Assembly (NCBI RefSeq): GCF_016508585.1
Contig: NZ_JADVOP010000001.1
Coordinates: 62,001-126,000 of the forward strand
Direction of reading: 5' to 3'
Source: Acinetobacter baumannii
GTDB taxonomy: Bacteria; Pseudomonadota; Gammaproteobacteria; Pseudomonadales; Moraxellaceae
Length of the DNA stretch: 64,000 nt
A program made the position numbers and the translations under genes. Positions 17,970-27,465 of this stretch are shown here, piece after piece (position 1 is the first letter of the stretch; every line of letters begins with the position of its first letter). The notes beneath the pieces were generated by a model. That model did no database searches, had not been told where the DNA came from, and was given only the letters and a program-made list of their open reading frames with translations.

Positions 17970-18337
17970 ATCCACCTCTGCACCGCCCACTGCAGAGCAT
18001 CACAACGATCCAACGTAACATAATAAGGAACGCGCCAAGCCACATGTAAAGCGGGTGAATTCAAGCGTTGTTGATCTGCATCATCCAACGCAATCCTCAC
18101 CAAGCCCACACAATATTTAAAAAAATTGACTTTGTTTTTTTTATACCAAGCCGCTTGAACTTGGCGATATTCCTCTGGGAAAGTCGTACCATCTAGACTT
18201 TGCATCACCAGTGCAAAATTCTGTTGATGATGCAAAAAGTTTTCAACTTCAGTGAGCCACTGCTCAAACTCGGCAATTGATACATCTTTTGAAAACGTCA
18301 TATCCATAATTTGAATATGTGTAGACTGGTAACTCAT
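17957..18337 (-). CDS. actB: Small conserved siderophore-cluster protein of unknown function
   Basis: 126-residue soluble protein with no signal peptide or membrane segment. It is rich in tryptophan and aromatic residues and is probably mostly helical. The ATG overlaps the acbD stop as ATGA and the 3' end overlaps actC, so it is tightly embedded in the operon. Its position matches actB of the acinetoferrin cluster as I recall it. No enzymatic motif is visible and I do not know a function for this family. Confidence 0.65.
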   Translation of the reverse strand: MSYQSTHIQIMDMTFSKDVSIAEFEQWLTEVENFLHHQQNFALVMQSLDGTTFPEEYRQVQAAWYKKNKVNFFKYCVGLVRIALDDADQQRLNSPALHVAWRVPYYVTLDRCDALQWAVQRWICRT

Positions 18338-18987
18338 ATGGAGGGTTCAACTCGCTCTGTTTGGTTTGGAAATTTCTTTTGCGCAAGATACTGCTGAGAC
18401 TGCGTTAAATAATCCCCAAATTTTTGATAAAAGGTCTCTCTAAAACAATAATACAGCATGGCATCTTTCTCAGGCATTGGAATTATACCCTGAGCTTCAT
18501 AGCACATGTCTTCTACTACTGCTGCATAAGGTTTGACTTTAGAGTCAGGTTCACCCACGATTTTCAATGAGGCTGCATTTTCAAAGATATAAAAGCTCAA
18601 CAAACGCATCACTGCTCTCAGATAACCTTTACCAAATGCTGATTTTTCACCAAAAAGCAGATGCCAACCTAAATCTAATTCATGTCCCTTATAATAACGC
18701 CCCAATCTATCACGTTTTCCTTCATAAATTTCGCTATAACCTACATCTTGTCCGTCTACACCGACGATTAACAAACGATGATGGTCGTCAGCCAGTTGCT
18801 TTTCAAAATACACCTTGAGTTCCAATTCAGACTTATTCAATTGCCACTGCGGAATGACATGGGGTTCATGCATCCACTTGTGTAACAGTGCCATATCATC
18901 AGGATATTGCACCTGGCGCAGGTAAAACTGTGTCCCATTTTCATAATACTCATAAAAATCTGGTAATTGCTGTGATAATGTTTTCAT
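18334..18987 (-). CDS. acbD: Siderophore N-acyltransferase (IucB/RhbD-like, GNAT fold)
   Basis: 217 residues of the AlcB/IucB/RhbD acyltransferase family. The family blocks HKWMHEPHVIPQWQ (about residue 35), YKGHELDLGWHLLFG (about residue 110) and GEPDSKVKPY (about residue 150) are clear. In acinetoferrin biosynthesis it should acylate N-hydroxy-1,3-diaminopropane with an octenoyl group. The ATG at 18987 follows AAGG by eight bases; the GTG at 18996 is less likely. The stop overlaps the actB start. Confidence 0.85.
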   Translation of the reverse strand: MKTLSQQLPDFYEYYENGTQFYLRQVQYPDDMALLHKWMHEPHVIPQWQLNKSELELKVYFEKQLADDHHRLLIVGVDGQDVGYSEIYEGKRDRLGRYYKGHELDLGWHLLFGEKSAFGKGYLRAVMRLLSFYIFENAASLKIVGEPDSKVKPYAAVVEDMCYEAQGIIPMPEKDAMLYYCFRETFYQKFGDYLTQSQQYLAQKKFPNQTERVEPSI

Positions 18988-19041
18988 TGATGTCACCTTG
19001 ATAAAATGTATTGCTTCAATATTTAAGATTCAATTTGGATA

Positions 19042-20883
19042 CTATGCAGACAGGCTAGCTGAATGCTTTTGAGTGAAATGCTGTTGTTGCAACTGTTGTT
19101 CCGCCCACTGCTGCAATGTGGTTGGACTGACAGGATTTGCGATCAAATCCAAAAAAACAGGAACAGGACGTTCAGCTTCATCGTTATAGCTGGTGGTAAA
19201 CAGACGCACGCGGTTTAGACAGATCTTGTCGTACTGGCTTCTAAACATTGCAAATTTGTCAATACGTGCCGATAGTTCAGGATGCTTTTGATGAAACTCA
19301 GCAATCACATCCGAAATTGTTTGCCAAAATTCCACTTCGCTATGCGCGGGGAAGTCCTGTAAAAATACATTACAGATATAACGGTAATGCACCATGAATA
19401 AGCCTGTAAAAATAAAGTGACTGAGTTCCAAGGCTGAATGGCGAAGTAATATTTTTCCTTCTTCTGGCAGTCCGGACAGTTCTGGGAAATCTTCATCCAC
19501 TAGGTTGATATCATCAATAAAGTCTTTTAATACCATTGCTTGAGGTCTACCATTTTCATGGATCAGCATGGTATTTTCACCATGTGGGGAAAACGCTAGA
19601 CCATATTTATACAAACAAATCAGTAAGGGCGTTAAACTTACAACGGCAAATTGCTTTAACCACGCCAATGCTGTCAATCCCGAGGCTTGAATCAGCACCT
19701 CAAGAATAGATTTACCGTGAATATCTCGATGTAATAACGCAGCTTGAGATAGCACTTGCTGATGATCTTCGACAAAAGGATCTATACTTTCTCGCCACAG
19801 GCAACCAAATAATTCCTTGAATTGATAAGGTGCACCTTCGATTTGATCATAACAAGGCTGCTGTATGGTCAATGTTGCGACTTCACCGAGAAACACCACA
19901 CCAGTATTTTGTAAATCTGTATCTTCATCGAGCAATTTTTTTAGCCAAGCTGTAACTGCAGGTGCTGCAAGGTTTCGTTTCGACGGCAAACCTCGGTAAA
20001 CTGCTGTATTAAAAATACTCACTGGCAGTTTAATGTAATGACGTTGTGTGTTTGATGTATTGCATAATGTCCGAATGGACTGCATTGGGACATAATCATC
20101 TTGGCCAATATCAAGCTCTACAATTCGTTGATGGACAATTTCATTGCTATAAGTCGGTACAATCCATTGATGCCATTGCCAAGCATGCACAGGAATTAAA
20201 AAATAGTCTTCGGCATTTAAATTCAGGCTATGCATTTTTTCACGGAAGCGATCAAGTTCCTCAGCATCAAATTCATGCCGATATAGATCTATTGCTTGCC
20301 ATTCATTGGTGGAACGAAACTCCGCCAAATCAGCATGTACAGCCAACCAAAGTAGTTTTACTCTGGGTGAAATTTCGGGGGCTGCACTGAGATAGTCATC
20401 ATAACCGAATCCCATACGTCCCTTACTCATGATGAGCCATGGATGTCCACGTAACATACCTTCAATGCTATAGTGTGGTTCAGTCAATACAGCTGAGCTC
20501 GTTAAGCGGTTTTCATCAAAGACATGCGCTTCTGCAAGCCAGGTATTATTCATTTCTTTGATCAAATAGGCTTTGGTAAAGGGTTTTACTTGGGCTTGAT
20601 TTGAAAATGCTGCTATGAATTGGTGTAAATTCCAAGCAACTTCAATGGCGTCTTGATTTACATTGCGGACAGAACCTTCTTCAATCCACCAATGTCCCAG
20701 TAGATATTGTCTGCCATTAAACTGATAGCACTGATCATCCAGAGTGATCTGGAATAAATTGCCTCCCATGTGGTCTGCCTGAATAATTTCCTCATATAAA
20801 AATTCAGCAATTGCCATTTCGATCAGGCGCTGTCCTGCACTACGCCACTGCTTCTGGTTAATTTTTAATTGGGCAAAATTCAT
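19042..20883 (-). CDS. acbC: IucA/IucC-family siderophore synthetase
   Basis: 613-residue NIS synthetase that forms an amide between citrate and an amine, using ATP. Motifs are GHPWLIMSKGRMGFGYDDY (about residue 146), FLIPVHAWQWHQW (about residue 231), LLHRDIHGKSILE (about residue 398) and FSPHGENTML plus VLKDFIDDI (about residues 440-465). It is one of two such synthetases flanking the monooxygenase gene, as expected for a symmetric citrate siderophore. The ATG overlaps the acbB stop as ATGA. Confidence 0.88.
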   Translation of the reverse strand: MNFAQLKINQKQWRSAGQRLIEMAIAEFLYEEIIQADHMGGNLFQITLDDQCYQFNGRQYLLGHWWIEEGSVRNVNQDAIEVAWNLHQFIAAFSNQAQVKPFTKAYLIKEMNNTWLAEAHVFDENRLTSSAVLTEPHYSIEGMLRGHPWLIMSKGRMGFGYDDYLSAAPEISPRVKLLWLAVHADLAEFRSTNEWQAIDLYRHEFDAEELDRFREKMHSLNLNAEDYFLIPVHAWQWHQWIVPTYSNEIVHQRIVELDIGQDDYVPMQSIRTLCNTSNTQRHYIKLPVSIFNTAVYRGLPSKRNLAAPAVTAWLKKLLDEDTDLQNTGVVFLGEVATLTIQQPCYDQIEGAPYQFKELFGCLWRESIDPFVEDHQQVLSQAALLHRDIHGKSILEVLIQASGLTALAWLKQFAVVSLTPLLICLYKYGLAFSPHGENTMLIHENGRPQAMVLKDFIDDINLVDEDFPELSGLPEEGKILLRHSALELSHFIFTGLFMVHYRYICNVFLQDFPAHSEVEFWQTISDVIAEFHQKHPELSARIDKFAMFRSQYDKICLNRVRLFTTSYNDEAERPVPVFLDLIANPVSPTTLQQWAEQQLQQQHFTQKHSASLSA

Positions 20884-22349
20884 ATGCTTTTCTCAATATT
20901 TGAATATCGTTGTTGGTTTTGTTTATGCTGCGCACATTGCGGTAAAGTTGCTGATGAGGTTTTCAGGTTTTTTGCCGAATGCTCAATCTCTTTAGTCGGT
21001 CTGTAAGACTGTATCGCTGGATTTTTTGGAATCACTTGAACCTGTGGATTGTGGAAAGGATCAAAATGTTGAAAACATTGCGATTGCTCAGGAAGATCAT
21101 ACAAGGCATAACCGCATAGCTGATTGGCAATCGTTGCTGCACGATATGCCCCCAAGCCCAAGTCTGGTGTACCGACACCGTGACTGTGCATTTCCATATT
21201 TTGTACATAGATTTCGCCTACACCTGTATATGCACTACGATAGTCTATAGTGATATCCCAATGTCCTTGTGCATTGGTCTGGATCAGCGGTTTAATATGT
21301 TTGAGGAACTCAAACTCTGGACTCATATAACCTGTCGCACAAACGACATAATCACTGTCAATGCTGAAATGATTTAAGCCAACACGATCCTGAAAAATCA
21401 GTTTGATTTTCCCCTCAGATGTCAATGCTGCATCTATTAAATTAGACTGACTATGTAAATGTGTCGCCAGCTGTTGATTGGCAATATTTCGATGGTAAAG
21501 TTTTTTATAGATTTCTCGAATGGTCTGGGCACTAATACCTTTATAGAGATATGCCTGTTTTCCTAATTGCAAATCCTTATTTAAAACATCAAATTTATAA
21601 AAATGCTGAATATAATCTGGACTGAAATGCTCTAAACCCAAAGGCGTATATTCCATCGGGAAAAAGCCATTGGCACGTGTCAACCAGTTTAGGTTGAACT
21701 GAGGTTTAGACACTTGATCGAATCGGTACTGACGATCAAATAAATCCAAAAAGATTTCAGCTGCTGACTGCCCAGAACCTAGAACCACCACATTGCCTTG
21801 TAAATCTTGTTTTGAATGCTCAAGATAGTCTGCTGAATGCTTGCAGCGTTCAGGGTGCTCATGCATGAACTTGCGCATACATTGCGGTACATAAGGAGCG
21901 TTACCAGCCCCCAATACAAGATTTCGACAATTGTAACGTTGTTGAATACCATCTTGATGCACAGACACCTCAAAGCCATAGCTTTTAGGAATAATATCCG
22001 TCACTGTCGACAAATACTGAATACACTCAAGTTGATCCGCCACCCATTGACAATAATCGTTATATTCCTTACGTGGAATATGGGGCTGTTCAAGAAAATA
22101 AAACTTGTATAAGCGTTGTTGATCTTTTAAATAATTGAGAAAACTAAATGGACTGGTTGGATCTACCATGGAGACCAAATCTGCCATAAATGGAACCTGC
22201 AACAAGGTATTCGGTAACTGCATCCCCGCATGCCAATCAAACTGCTGCTTTTTTTCGAAAAAGAGATATTGCAAATCAGATTTTTTATGTAACAGGCTGG
22301 CCAGACTTAAATTAAACGGACCTAAGCCAACAGCAATAAAATCAAGCAT
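20880..22349 (-). CDS. acbB: L-lysine/ornithine-type N-monooxygenase for diamine hydroxylation
   Basis: 489-residue flavin-dependent N-hydroxylase. The FAD motif VGLGPFNLSL lies at the N-terminus, QLPNTLLQVPFMADLV near residue 45, the NADPH motif VLGSGQSAAEIF near residue 190, and a C-terminal ATGYMSPEF block. Within this cluster the substrate should be 1,3-diaminopropane. The ATG at 22349 has AAGGA eight bases upstream and overlaps the acbA stop by eight bases; longer starts up to 22415 would overlap acbA deeply and are rejected. The last 45 residues are polar and glutamine-rich. Confidence 0.88.
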   Translation of the reverse strand: MLDFIAVGLGPFNLSLASLLHKKSDLQYLFFEKKQQFDWHAGMQLPNTLLQVPFMADLVSMVDPTSPFSFLNYLKDQQRLYKFYFLEQPHIPRKEYNDYCQWVADQLECIQYLSTVTDIIPKSYGFEVSVHQDGIQQRYNCRNLVLGAGNAPYVPQCMRKFMHEHPERCKHSADYLEHSKQDLQGNVVVLGSGQSAAEIFLDLFDRQYRFDQVSKPQFNLNWLTRANGFFPMEYTPLGLEHFSPDYIQHFYKFDVLNKDLQLGKQAYLYKGISAQTIREIYKKLYHRNIANQQLATHLHSQSNLIDAALTSEGKIKLIFQDRVGLNHFSIDSDYVVCATGYMSPEFEFLKHIKPLIQTNAQGHWDITIDYRSAYTGVGEIYVQNMEMHSHGVGTPDLGLGAYRAATIANQLCGYALYDLPEQSQCFQHFDPFHNPQVQVIPKNPAIQSYRPTKEIEHSAKNLKTSSATLPQCAQHKQNQQRYSNIEKSI

Positions 22350-24129
22350 AGATGGCATCCTTCTGTTTAAGACATAGAGGATTGGGCAATTGGACATACA
22401 CTGATTGCTGTTCAACGGGAGCGATCAGCTCATCCAATTCATATAAACGCGTCAGTAAATTACCTTTATAAGGCAACGTTGGCTGATATAACAAAGCGTG
22501 CAGTAAAGTACTTTCAGGATATTGTTTGAGCAAGTCAGATAATTTATCCTGCAGCACATGAATGAGTCTTTGCTCAGAAATACTGCCTGTTGCACCGATT
22601 GCATTGATAATGCCGAAAATAGTATTGCCAAAGAAATAGTAGCTAAACCGTTCATCTACAAAAGACTTCGGTCCAACAGCATGTGCTTTTTCATCAAGCT
22701 CAGGAAATTCTTTTAATATTTCAGTCGCATATTCTTCGATATAGTAAAACCCCTGATTGTCTCTTAACCATAAATTTTTAGGATAGGCATTTTCCAACTC
22801 AACCAAGACATTCTGTTGATGTGATTCAAATGCCATGCCGTAACGATGATAGAGATACATCATGGGCACTAAACTGATTTCCAAGAACTGCTTGAACCAA
22901 TTTAATGCAATTTGTTCAATATTGTGCTGAGGTTCAGCTTGAGCAATTTCTTCAAACAAATGATCAAAACGATTTAAATCCTTTTCAGGATGATCCTGAC
23001 ATAAAGATGCAATACAGGTGACCTGCTGCTTTTTGTCAAAAGGTTGATCTCTGAAAATACAGATGGTTTCATTGACAATACTTTCTCCCAGCTTCAACGC
23101 AGTCCATGCCGGATCGTTAACCGCTTTAAGCGTAGGACAATGTTCAACAATCGACTGCCCCATCGGCCCATGCCACAAGCGATGGGTCATTTCGCCACGA
23201 TGGCACTCTTTGGCTAAATTGATGCGGATTGAATTGGTAATCATTACTGACAAGGACGGCTTGACCATCCACGGCGCGGCATAACTGGCTAAAGTTCTTA
23301 CTGAAGTTGTAGCTGAAAACTGCCAAGCTTTTTCACCAAAATCGATCAATTTTTTTTTGGCTGTTAACTCCTTGTACCAGTCTTTACTTTGTAAATATCG
23401 CGCTTGCCAAGGATGTAGAGGCAGTAACTTATAGCTTGAATAGGTATTCAGTAATGTGATTTCAGCTTCATTTAAATACCATTGTATCTTTTGCTTGAGT
23501 TGTGATGTGATGTTCTCTTCACAAGAAGCATTGCTTTCAGCGACATATTCTGGTGCAACCAACCAGTAGTACAACTGGGTTTGACCTTGATGTTCAGGAG
23601 AAAATTTCCGCCAGTCTTCATGTATAAATCCCAACCTACTTTTAGGTGCGGGATGCATGCTGTGCCCTAGAATTAATGCTTGTTCTGATTGAATGAAATC
23701 CTGTTTTGCCTGAATCAAGCGATCAAAATCAGGCTCTCGATGTGTTAAAAACTGAAGCAATGCATCTCGACTTTGAATCCACTTTTCCACCAGTGATGCG
23801 CAATCCAATGTTTGCGAAGCGTTTTGTACCAACTCTTCCAACAGTAAGCTGACCATCGCAATTGCACTAAACTGCTGTAGTTGTCCTCTAATAAATAGTT
23901 GTGGAAGTCTGGCGATTCTATGTCTGCCAACAAAACTGCGATATGACAATGGAACAAATAATTGAGATTGAATTGATTCCAAAGGAATTACTAACAACGT
24001 CAAGCCTTGGCTAAACGTGAGTTGAGTAGAATTTTGTTGATATTTTTCAAGTAAAATTCCACTGCCTGTTTCTTGTGAGTATGCATTGATTAGGTGCTGC
24101 ATCGCCAATCGGCTGGCAAGCTCTTTCAT
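22342..24129 (-). CDS. acbA: IucA/IucC-family siderophore synthetase, first gene of the cluster
   Basis: 595 residues. NIS-synthetase motifs are GHSMHPAPKSRLGF (about residue 170), LLPLHPWQARYL (about residue 252), SVRTLASYAAPWMVKPSLSV (about residue 290) and a C-terminal MAFESHQQNVLVELE block. It probably attaches the first acyl-hydroxydiaminopropane to citrate. It is first in the minus-strand operon running to 14451. The start at 24129 has GAGG ten bases upstream; the TTG at 24150 is less likely. A promoter overlapped by a Fur-like box lies about 110 bases upstream. Confidence 0.88.
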   Translation of the reverse strand: MKELASRLAMQHLINAYSQETGSGILLEKYQQNSTQLTFSQGLTLLVIPLESIQSQLFVPLSYRSFVGRHRIARLPQLFIRGQLQQFSAIAMVSLLLEELVQNASQTLDCASLVEKWIQSRDALLQFLTHREPDFDRLIQAKQDFIQSEQALILGHSMHPAPKSRLGFIHEDWRKFSPEHQGQTQLYYWLVAPEYVAESNASCEENITSQLKQKIQWYLNEAEITLLNTYSSYKLLPLHPWQARYLQSKDWYKELTAKKKLIDFGEKAWQFSATTSVRTLASYAAPWMVKPSLSVMITNSIRINLAKECHRGEMTHRLWHGPMGQSIVEHCPTLKAVNDPAWTALKLGESIVNETICIFRDQPFDKKQQVTCIASLCQDHPEKDLNRFDHLFEEIAQAEPQHNIEQIALNWFKQFLEISLVPMMYLYHRYGMAFESHQQNVLVELENAYPKNLWLRDNQGFYYIEEYATEILKEFPELDEKAHAVGPKSFVDERFSYYFFGNTIFGIINAIGATGSISEQRLIHVLQDKLSDLLKQYPESTLLHALLYQPTLPYKGNLLTRLYELDELIAPVEQQSVYVQLPNPLCLKQKDAIYA

Positions 24130-24235
24130 CTGACCATATCCTCTATACAAGACTTTTTACTGCACTAAAAAGTTCTAAATTTAATTTATGTTTTTTCTTG
24201 GATCATGCTGTCATGCCCAGCACAAATCGATCTTA

Positions 24236-24264
24236 ATGTTAATAATTCTCATTTAAGAATGCAA
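24236..24264 (-). promoter_or_regulatory. Predicted acbA promoter overlapped by a Fur box
   Basis: On the minus strand TTGCAT (24264-24259) and TAACAT (24241-24236) are separated by 17 bases and form a sigma-70-like promoter. TGAGAATTATTAACA (24251-24237) matches the 7-1-7 Fur consensus TGATAATNATTATCA at 12 of 14 arm positions and covers the -10 region, fitting iron repression of the siderophore operon. Confidence 0.6.
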
Positions 24265-24374
24265 TTTTGTATTTTTCATGTATTAGGATAGTTAATTTGA
24301 TGATTTTATGAATTTTTATCGTAAATCGTATTTTTTCTGAACATCCCTATCTTAAAATTTTTAATGGTATTAAA

Positions 24375-24388
24375 TGATAATATTCTCA
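24375..24388. promoter_or_regulatory. Second Fur-like inverted repeat
   Basis: TGATAAT directly joined to ATTCTCA resembles the two Fur half sites without the usual central base. It lies 246 bases upstream of acbA. It could be an auxiliary Fur site. The remainder of the 24130-24651 gap shows no gene. Confidence 0.35.
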
Positions 24389-24608
24389 TTTAGGATTGAG
24401 AGATTTCATGAAAATTTTCATTAAATTGCATTATTTAAGTTATTTCGTGCTTAATATCACAAATTAGCTTAAAAACAGAAAATTATCAGGATAGAAATTA
24501 GGAAGGTGTTTTTAGTGTAAAATTTAATTTATGTTTATCTAAGAAATAGTTCTATTTTTAACATAAATTTAATCAGTAGTTTTAGATAATATTCAATATT
24601 GTATTGCA

Positions 24609-24632
24609 TAAAAAAACCTCCTTAAGGAGGTT
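24609..24632 (-). terminator. Terminator of the PEGA-like lipoprotein gene
   Basis: AACCTCCTTAAGGAGGTT is a perfect palindrome giving an eight- to nine-base stem. It is followed on the minus strand by a run of T. It lies 20 bases past the stop at 24652. Confidence 0.8.
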
Positions 24633-24651
24633 AAAATTTAAATAGAAAACA

Positions 24652-25152
24652 TTATTTAATTTCAATAGCACGAGCCATAATGCTTTGAGATATGTCTTGT
24701 TTAAGTCTAACGATAAGTGTTTTATCTGTAGCAACTAAACCTTCTTGGTCTAATACAGCAGATACATCTTTTGGCGTTAATGTATACATTGCACCTGTAG
24801 CAGGATCCACAATCAGTACTCCGATCAGCCCGAACCCACCAAAAACAATATTACCAAAATACCAACCGCTAACTTTTGCTTTTACTTCTATAGTTTTAGG
24901 CTGAAAACCTTCTTTTGTAAATGTTATATTGTAGATTTCACCTTTAAAATACCCAGCACTCTTGTTTAGAGTAACTGTGACTGGGGTTTGTCCAATATGT
25001 ACCTTTTCTCCTTTCCTGTTGGTTATACTAATTTGACTAGCTTCAGGAACACTTTTAAAAGAAAGTGTTTGAGTTGAACCTGAGATGATACTTGCACATC
25101 CAGTTATTGACAATGAAAAAACCAGTGTGGAAATTTTAAAAAAATTATTCAT
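24652..25152 (-). CDS. Small lipoprotein with PEGA-like domain
   Basis: 166 residues starting with a lipoprotein signal; the lipobox ITGC places the mature cysteine near residue 18. Residues 30-80 (LSFKSVPEASQISI, then GQTPVTVTLNK) look like a PEGA-type surface beta-domain. A glycine-rich hydrophobic stretch (FGGFGLIGVLIVDPATGAMY) follows, as in many small proteobacterial lipoproteins. Function unknown, envelope location expected. The start at 25152 is chosen because it gives a compact signal peptide; 25161 is also possible. Confidence 0.75.
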   Translation of the reverse strand: MNNFFKISTLVFSLSITGCASIISGSTQTLSFKSVPEASQISITNRKGEKVHIGQTPVTVTLNKSAGYFKGEIYNITFTKEGFQPKTIEVKAKVSGWYFGNIVFGGFGLIGVLIVDPATGAMYTLTPKDVSAVLDQEGLVATDKTLIVRLKQDISQSIMARAIEIK

Positions 25153-25329
25153 CGAAATCATGTGTTGAGTTTTGTAATATAATATAACCCACTATATACA
25201 TAATTTTACATAAGTAAATATAGTCTTGATTTCATTCATCATGTTTATTGTATTGTATTGCAGTATCCTAGATTTAAATTCACTATAAAGATCAAATTCA
25301 AACACTTTGTCCAATCTTGGCAATAGCAT

Positions 25330-25857
25330 TTACAAACTACATCCAGAATAAACAATACGACATGACTGCTGATTGCTTAAAGAGCAAAACAATAGTGCAG
25401 CATCCTTGGCCTTATCCTCTGAAACATTATATTTTATTTCCGATTTTTGCCCGCCATTGATTGGATCCGCCACGGCAACGCAACCATTTTTATAGGTATG
25501 CGTAAGCTCACACTTTTGTACAGCATGCTGTTGACATGCTTTTAATGCATCAGCTTGCGCCTCATCTTTAGCTCTATGGTTTTTTGAAAAACCAACCGAA
25601 CGCCCCTTTAATTCCCTGCCTTTTTCTTCAGCAATTGCTCCCCATAAGTTTTCAGCCATAGGATACAGTGCTGGACTTTGATTATAATTTCCACCGCCTC
25701 CACCTGAAATCGGCGCACAGCCTTGAACACCTTGCCCACCAACTGGATAATATCCCGAAGGACAATTACCTTCAGCATGAGTATTGGAAATTCCTAAAAA
25801 AATTAAGAGACTGATAAAAATAGGAAATTTTAAAATCTGATGTTTGGTTATGATCAC
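25330..25857 (-). CDS. Exported DUF4189-domain protein
   Basis: 175 residues. A signal peptide ends at about residue 28 (THA/EG). A glycine-rich linker follows. The C-terminal DUF4189 domain runs from WGAIAEEKGR (about residue 72) through repeated cysteines (ALKACQQHAVQKCELTH, FCSLSNQQSCRIVYSGC) that are probably disulfide-bonded in the periplasm. It uses a GTG start with GGAA about nine bases upstream. The role of DUF4189 is unknown. Confidence 0.8.
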   Translation of the reverse strand: MIITKHQILKFPIFISLLIFLGISNTHAEGNCPSGYYPVGGQGVQGCAPISGGGGGNYNQSPALYPMAENLWGAIAEEKGRELKGRSVGFSKNHRAKDEAQADALKACQQHAVQKCELTHTYKNGCVAVADPINGGQKSEIKYNVSEDKAKDAALLFCSLSNQQSCRIVYSGCSL

Positions 25858-26174
25858 TTTATCTATTCCTTTGGGAAGTGAAATGTTAAATAAAACTTAT
25901 GCATCTTTTTGAATATTATCAATTTGTCACTGATCAATCATAAATCAAAAATTATTTCCAAGCTATTATGCTACAACAATCATGTAAATTATTTTGTAAT
26001 TATTCTATTTTGACAAGAAATATAATTAGATATAAAAACTTACTTTTCATTTTGGAAAAAGTTGGAATCGTTGATGATTCAGCAGAATCATATTGATTGT
26101 TTATATATAAAGCAATTTTGACAAAATAATAAAAATATTTTTGAGTGACATTCTAAAACTTCTTTCAGGATTGC
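25858..26174. other. Spacer between the DUF4189 gene and ybaK
   Basis: Very AT-rich 317-base spacer. I see no gene, strong hairpin or repeat in it; it probably holds the promoter of the DUF4189 gene. Confidence 0.5.
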
Positions 26175-26642
26175 TTATTCATCCAAAACATCAACAAAAT
26201 TTGCACCTAAAACACGTGCTAAATCCTGAGGATTAAGTCCGATATCAAGTCCTCGTTTTCCGCCACTTACATAAATTTTTGCAAATGCCTCTGCACTTTC
26301 ATCAATAACCGTTTTTAAACGTTTTTTCTGACCAACCGGACTAATACCGCCAACCAAGTAACCTGTTAAACGTTCTGCATCTTTTGGATCTGCCATATGC
26401 AATTTTTTACAGCCAAAAGCATTCGCCACTTTCTTCAAATTCAGTTGATGATTGACAGGGAGTACTGCAACGAAATAATTTTTGTCATCCGTTACCATGA
26501 GTGTTTTAAACACTTCTTTCACGTCCAATCCCAATTTTTCTGCAGCTTCTAAACCAAAGCTTTTTGCATTCATGTCATGTTCATATTCATGAATAGAAAA
26601 TTCAATTTTATTTGATTTTAAAACTTTACAGGCTGGTGTCAT
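26175..26642 (-). CDS. ybaK: Cys-tRNA(Pro)/Cys-tRNA(Cys) deacylase YbaK
   Basis: 155-residue YbaK/EbsC-type editing protein. Family blocks are VFKTLMV (about residue 45, with the conserved lysine), [29 protein letters not shown] (about residue 92) and the C-terminal [16 protein letters not shown]. It hydrolyses Cys-tRNA(Pro) made in error by prolyl-tRNA synthetase. It is transcribed divergently from the lipid operon. Confidence 0.92.
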   Translation of the reverse strand: MTPACKVLKSNKIEFSIHEYEHDMNAKSFGLEAAEKLGLDVKEVFKTLMVTDDKNYFVAVLPVNHQLNLKKVANAFGCKKLHMADPKDAERLTGYLVGGISPVGQKKRLKTVIDESAEAFAKIYVSGGKRGLDIGLNPQDLARVLGANFVDVLDE

Positions 26643-26801
26643 AAGATCAACAAGAGGTGGAAATTAAAAAGATATTGTAATTATAGGACGATTGTTAAAA
26701 ATTTTAAATTCGTTTTCAACATTGATTGCTCAAAATTATCACTTGTAAAATCTTGAACAACCTGATTAAAATCATCTCAAAGACTTCATTTTAATAGAAC
26801 A

Positions 26802-27437
26802 ATGCCATCTATCTATCAATTAAAACCAGCATTTCAAAACTTATTGCGCCCTTTGGTACAATGGCTTTTCAAGCGCGGTGTTACTGCAAATCAAGTTACA
26901 CTTTTTGCGATGTTTATTTCATTGGGTTTAAGCATTTTTTTATATGTGTATTATTTGAATCATCCTGTGAATTGGTGGTTATTACTGTTTCCATTATGGA
27001 TGCTGATTCGAATGGCATTTAACGCAATTGATGGCATATTGGCACGAGAGTTTAACCAACAATCCAATTTAGGTGCTTTTTACAATGAATTAAGCGATGT
27101 AGTTGCAGATACAGCACTTTATGTTTGCTTGATTGCATTTGGCTTTATCCATGCAAAACTACTGTTATTGGTGGCTTTTCTTGCTATTTTAAGTGAATAC
27201 ACTGGCGTAATGGCTCCATTGATTGGACAACAACGTCGTTACGATGGCCCGATGGGAAAAAGTGACCGTGCATTTTGGTTTAGCTTAATTACAGTGCTGA
27301 TTATGGTTTTTCCATTGTTCAATACAAATTTACAACTACTCAGTTTAATCTGTAATGGCATACTCAGCCTCATGGGTGTGTTACTTGCTTTAACAATCTA
27401 TAACCGAATTAAAAATAGTTTAAAAACAGCTTCATAA
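26802..27437 (+). CDS. CDP-alcohol phosphatidyltransferase-family protein (YnbA-like)
   Basis: 211-residue membrane enzyme with about six membrane segments. The CDP-alcohol phosphotransferase motif is present as N74-A-I-D77-G78, A81-R82, G91, N95 and D99. The first and third of the usual four aspartates are therefore asparagine. The family joins an alcohol to the phosphatidyl (or other) group of a CDP-activated lipid. It starts a six-gene operon with the gene order of E. coli ynbABCD extended by a PlsC-like gene. The head group is unknown, and the Asn changes could mean altered metal use. Confidence 0.85.
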   Translation: MPSIYQLKPAFQNLLRPLVQWLFKRGVTANQVTLFAMFISLGLSIFLYVYYLNHPVNWWLLLFPLWMLIRMAFNAIDGILAREFNQQSNLGAFYNELSDVVADTALYVCLIAFGFIHAKLLLLVAFLAILSEYTGVMAPLIGQQRRYDGPMGKSDRAFWFSLITVLIMVFPLFNTNLQLLSLICNGILSLMGVLLALTIYNRIKNSLKTAS

Positions 27438-27465
27438 AATAGTTTCATCTTTAGGGTAAATTGGT

